Positions 60,331 to 64,000 of a DNA stretch of 64,000 nt are shown here, in pieces. Location of the stretch: positions 3,222,001 through 3,286,000 of the forward strand of contig OU612071.1 of assembly GCA_914767715.1 (NCBI GenBank), written 5' to 3'. A program made the translations under genes and the position numbers. How positions within the stretch are numbered: the first letter of the stretch is position 1; each line of letters opens with the position of its first letter. The notes beneath the pieces are model-generated. The model ran no database searches. It was not told the origin of the DNA and saw only the letters and a program-made list of their open reading frames with translations. The DNA comes from Membranipora membranacea. Taxonomy: Eukaryota; Bryozoa; Gymnolaemata; Cheilostomatida; Membraniporidae.

Positions 60331-60399
60331 AAGGGTTGGGGTTTGAAGGGTTAGGGTTTGAAGGGTTGGGGTTTGAAGGGTTGGGGGTTGAAGGGTTAA
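60331..60399 (+). repeat. 15-bp G-rich minisatellite
   Basis: Unit AAGGGTTGGGGTTTG, about 4.6 units. G-runs on the plus strand could form a quadruplex. It resembles telomere repeats only superficially. Confidence 0.95.
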
Positions 60400-61150
60400 G
60401 TTAAATTCATGACTAATGATCAAATATACATTATACAATATATGTTGCAAAAAGTATCCTAGATTAGGAGTAACATCCCTTTTTGTCTTTTTTTTATCGA
60501 TTGTGGTTTCAGATTGAAAAAATGTGTTTTCTTAACAAACCTTGAGAGATCTATCGCCATCAACACCTGGGTTTGCTAGTGTTTTTTTTAATGTTGTGGA
60601 AATTCCTTTCTATTTTCATGTGGTTCTTAAGATAAGGAGCCACAACAAAGGATAGGGCTATCTTTATGGATTAATAGAGATGAGAACATAGCCTCAGCTC
60701 ACCAGAACATAACCTATGGGCCCTGATAAGAGCTAACTTGCTCAACGACACATCTATTCTCTACACTAATGTTGAAGGGACAGTCACTTGATAGATTATA
60801 GATGTGAGTAGATGACATGTGTAAAATTTGTTGTGAATTTATATGGCAATGATGACTTTGTGGCTCAAACTACTGTTGTCACTCAGTAAGTTTTGAACCT
60901 ATTGAAATTTGAAAGATAAAAAATTGATCCTACTTTGAGAAATTTCATATAATTGCAAAATTATTGGCAATATCACAGGGTGCAAAACAAATCTACAATC
61001 ATGTAATGATGCAATTTTGGGTTAATTATTAACCCGCTAGGAAAGTTATGACCTCACACTATTCCTGGAGTGCATTTGAGATCATGAAAGGCAGCAACAA
61101 CCTTATTATGAGGATTTAGGGCACAATGTTGTCATGTTCATCAGTATATA
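60400..61150. other. Non-coding stretch, no gene seen
   Basis: Nothing beyond a TATATATA run near 61,146. Confidence 0.4.
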
Positions 61151-61278
61151 TATATAATCTTTATTACTGAACCAATGATCATCTTCTAAAAATTAGAGGC
61201 GACCTTTAGAGGTTTCATCACAATATAAGTAAGGAAGGCAACCTGGGCATGAAAATAAAAACAGAAAAAAATTAATTC

Positions 61279-61745
61279 TTAGACTTTATAATTTACACAT
61301 CCGGCATTGCTGTAACACATGAGTAAAGTGTTGCCTCTCAATTCAGTTCGTGAGCTGGTGTTGAGGCGCGTTGTATGTCTACTAGGTCTGCGAGCGCTCG
61401 GTTGAGGTAGTAAATGATGCAGGCATTGCCCAGGTGTCTTGATCTTGTCGATGTGTTGATGGCACATAGAGTCAATATATTCGTCTAGTGGTATGATGTT
61501 TAGCAGGGCTGTCCTTTCACTATACTCGTCACAGCCTGGGGCTATAATTTTCAGTGAGAGTTTTTCCAGCTGGATTACTCGTTTCTTCTGTTGGTCGGCC
61601 ATCATGCAGAACCAGGCTACGCTTCCATATGTCATACGAGGCCGTATACATGTAAGGTAGAACCTCATGAGTAACCGCTGAGGTACGCCAGAGCGTTTGA
61701 GGTTAAGAAGGGTATAGGTTAGCGGTCTGACGTTCTTCAGGGTAA
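61279..61745 (-). mobile_element. LINE fragment, C-terminal end of reverse transcriptase ORF
   Basis: The minus strand from about 61,745 reads PLTYTLLNLKRSGVPQRLLM, then FYLTCIRPRMTYGSVAWF, then QLEKLSLKIIAPG and ALLNIIPLDEYIDSMCHQH, then a serine/arginine-rich tail (stop at 61,279). The L-K-R-x-G-V, Y-x-x-C-I-R-P, Y-x-S-x-A-W series is the usual end of Jockey/CR1-like LINE polymerases. 5'-truncated and inactive. Confidence 0.8.
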
Positions 61746-64000
61746 TTATAACTATATCAATTAGGATTACATCATATACAATGTATATAAAAACTTAACA
61801 ACCATCATGATCCGATCGGTGAGTTTTACCTTCAGTTTGCAGCAGTGTAGTTTTTTTCAAAAGCAGATGACCAAAGTGTGATACAAAGTTTTGTTTTATT
61901 TATGTAAGTGTGAAACGCCCTGATACAACATGTTTGGTTATCCTTGTGGTTTCACACACCTTACCAACTGATAAAAACTTCATTTTGTTAGCTTGCACCT
62001 TTTCACTTGGCATTCATATGCAATGCAAGTTTAAAGTAGTTTGACCACATTAACGCAATTCGTCATGCTTAGCCGAAGATTACCAGTATTTAGAAACTTA
62101 AGAATACTTACCAAAAACATATACTGCTGGATTAAATTTGGGGAGATTGAGTAGTTCATTATCATTTCCTACAGCTGCACCCTTTTGTTTAGTAATTTTT
62201 AATCTCAAATACCAACATCCTAAATATATTTGTACCAATAAACTTAGTCAACACAAGTAGAGCATCGATGGTTGCCATAGGTTACTCATCGCTTGGTGCT
62301 CTTAGACTTAGTATAATCTCTTATATTATTATCTCATACAGTCACCCCCTAGTGATCGAACTGAAACTTCCTAAGCAAAATCATGCATAGTATCATACAG
62401 GTTAGAAAATATTCATTTCTACCATAGTACGAAGATATTTGACAATTGATTTTGTTTAGCAATATCATGAAGCCCAAACTTAATTGTATGTGTATGTCAT
62501 TCCTGTGCACAATATATATGTTTTTCATATTCATCCCATTATCTACATAACCAGAAGAATATTAGTTTTGTGGCTATTTGTTGGGCTAGTAAGAAACTTG
62601 ATATGATTACAGTTGACATAAAGTAATGTAGTTCCGAAGTGAAGCCAGGCTGTATTTAAATTTATCGGAAAATGAAGCGTGGATGCTTTCCTTATCCTCA
62701 GATGTAGACAGATTGCAATGCAGCACAAGTTTCCACATTGCTATTCACGAGATAAAATAAAAGAAACTGAGCACAAGCGGAAATCCGTTTTTTATCCAAG
62801 TTGGATGGATCTAGAGCAAAGTAAAAACAATAGAGTCATTACACCAATAATAATAATATCGTTAGTTACCTCCTCAGTTTGCTACAGTGTAGTTTTTTAC
62901 ACGAGCAGTAAATATGTTTTTCTTTTATCAAATGTTTTTTCTTGTGTGTTACCTCACATGTCTTGTTAAGCAGGATTATGGCAAGGTTTTGGCCATTCAC
63001 AGTGTAGTTAAGGTCAGATCTGTCCCTTTTTTTGCGACATATAGACTTCAATGGAGATTAACCCACCTGCGATAACTTGACCAGTTGTTGTCCGATTTGG
63101 ACATTTGAGCTATCATTTGAAAGGTTTTTCAATGGGTCATTGTACATTTTGTCTTTCATGAGGGTTGACCCAAAATGTCTATCACTTTTGGGGGAAAAAG
63201 GGTATTTTTAGGGTAAAAAAACATGCCTTTAACCCACCTGATTTAACTTCTTTCCTGTTGAACTTATCACTATGGATGTTTCTCAGATGGTAGAAAACAT
63301 ATTTATCTTTTGTACATTTTCAATCTTATGCCATTTGATATAATATTAAAGGGGTGAGAGGCTTTCATAGGTGAGTAACATCCATTTTTCATGATAAATT
63401 TTCTAGCCATTATTTGGGCAATGATAATTTATATTGTAGCACGCCTGCCTATCGAATGCGTTATATGCTGTAATTGAAGCGGTGTGTTAATTCATGGTCC
63501 ATTGAGCACTTGTTGATCATCCTTGATCACGCTTGCAGAGCATGCTAGATGCAGCTAGTAACTGCCTATTTTGCAAGACTGTCCAGTGGTGATAATCGTT
63601 CTACAATATTTAGGCCGGCTGCTCAGGGAAGAACTTAAATTGCTCCAGCAATCACTGATACTGGATAGGGAAGTTGCTATAAATTGAGAACAATTGTACT
63701 CTGACTTGCTGACATAGATTGAATCGGATTTTACGAACTAGGAAGTATGTATGTTTTGTATGGGATGGCTCTTCTTACTAAATACAGTACACCACCGGGC
63801 AATCATATCGTGTCTCATGATGATATCAGTTCAGCGGAGGATGTACCAATTGCAGGGTAAGTACAATGACAAACTGAATCAAATGTTAGGACAGTCGAAT
63901 CGCAGGCCTACTATTAAATTGTATTTTAATATAGAAGTTTCCTCAATTAAACATTTATTGATAGTCATCATTTTTTACGTGAGCATCGACACCATATAAT
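61746..64000. other. Mostly non-coding, no gene seen
   Basis: Short frames only. 61,850-61,870 and 62,875-62,895 share CAGTTTGC-ACAGTGTAGTTTTTT-like sequence, perhaps a weak dispersed repeat. Confidence 0.4.

Noticed and set aside
60331-60399. Interstitial telomere repeat
   Set aside because: The unit is 15 bp (AAGGGTTGGGGTTTG), not TTAGGG, and the tract is only 69 bp.
62866-63051. Short minus frame near 63 kb as a basic peptide gene
   Set aside because: Chance frame in AT-rich DNA, no start context or homology.

Overview
The window is AT-rich animal nuclear DNA. Genes are split by introns with ordinary GT/AG splice sites, non-coding stretches are long, and there are several families of eukaryotic transposon remnants. 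The ankyrin repeats at 41.7-42.7 kb have an unusual 39-residue period with a TPEQQLQL insert, a style I associate with demosponge gene models, so a sponge close to Amphimedon is my best guess. That is inference from memory. I saw no bacterial operons, CRISPR array or rRNA, and recognised no tRNA. A run of exactly 500 N (49,254-49,753) is an assembly gap.

Layout. 1-8.5 kb (block A) and 49.75-57.5 kb (block B) are diverged copies of one segment; a third fragment (block C) lies at 44.76-45.73 kb. A and B each carry an intact two-exon, 194-residue minus-strand gene that joins a C3HC4 RING finger to a divergent LC8-type dynein light chain domain. Introns and splice sites are well conserved between the copies, but the end of the LC8 domain is strongly diverged. 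12.2-15.1 kb holds exons of an unrecognised gene. 15.8-17.7 kb is a 142-bp satellite arranged as an alternating dimer. 18-25 kb holds a MITE-like element and an RTE-type LINE broken by two further inverted-repeat elements. 25.8-28.2 kb is a 717-bp-arm inverted repeat with the same putative exon in both arms. 30.9-33 kb holds a decayed, spliced gene that looks like a transposase. 36.3-36.6 kb is a reading frame interrupted by a perfect GC-rich palindrome.

38.4-42.7 kb (minus) is the main locus: an ankyrin exon, a 50-codon linker exon and a 943-residue exon with a GlnD/DUF294-like nucleotidyltransferase motif followed by TPR-like helices. All three exons are in splice phase 0, so they read as one ANK-NTase-TPR gene, but the linker exon has an in-frame TGA. 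42.9-43.5 kb is an RTE 5' fragment ending in a perfect hairpin. 46-49.25 kb holds a MADF-like exon, a 5' LTR with TATA box and primer binding site, and the start of a zinc-finger LINE ORF cut by the gap. 57.5-64 kb is mostly non-coding, with two minisatellites and a LINE 3' fragment.

Functionally, the RING-LC8 pair suggests a ubiquitin ligase that uses an LC8 fold for dimerisation or target binding, and the ANK-NTase-TPR protein suggests a nucleotide-transferring enzyme held on repeat scaffolds. Both domain combinations are unusual. Their roles are inference only.
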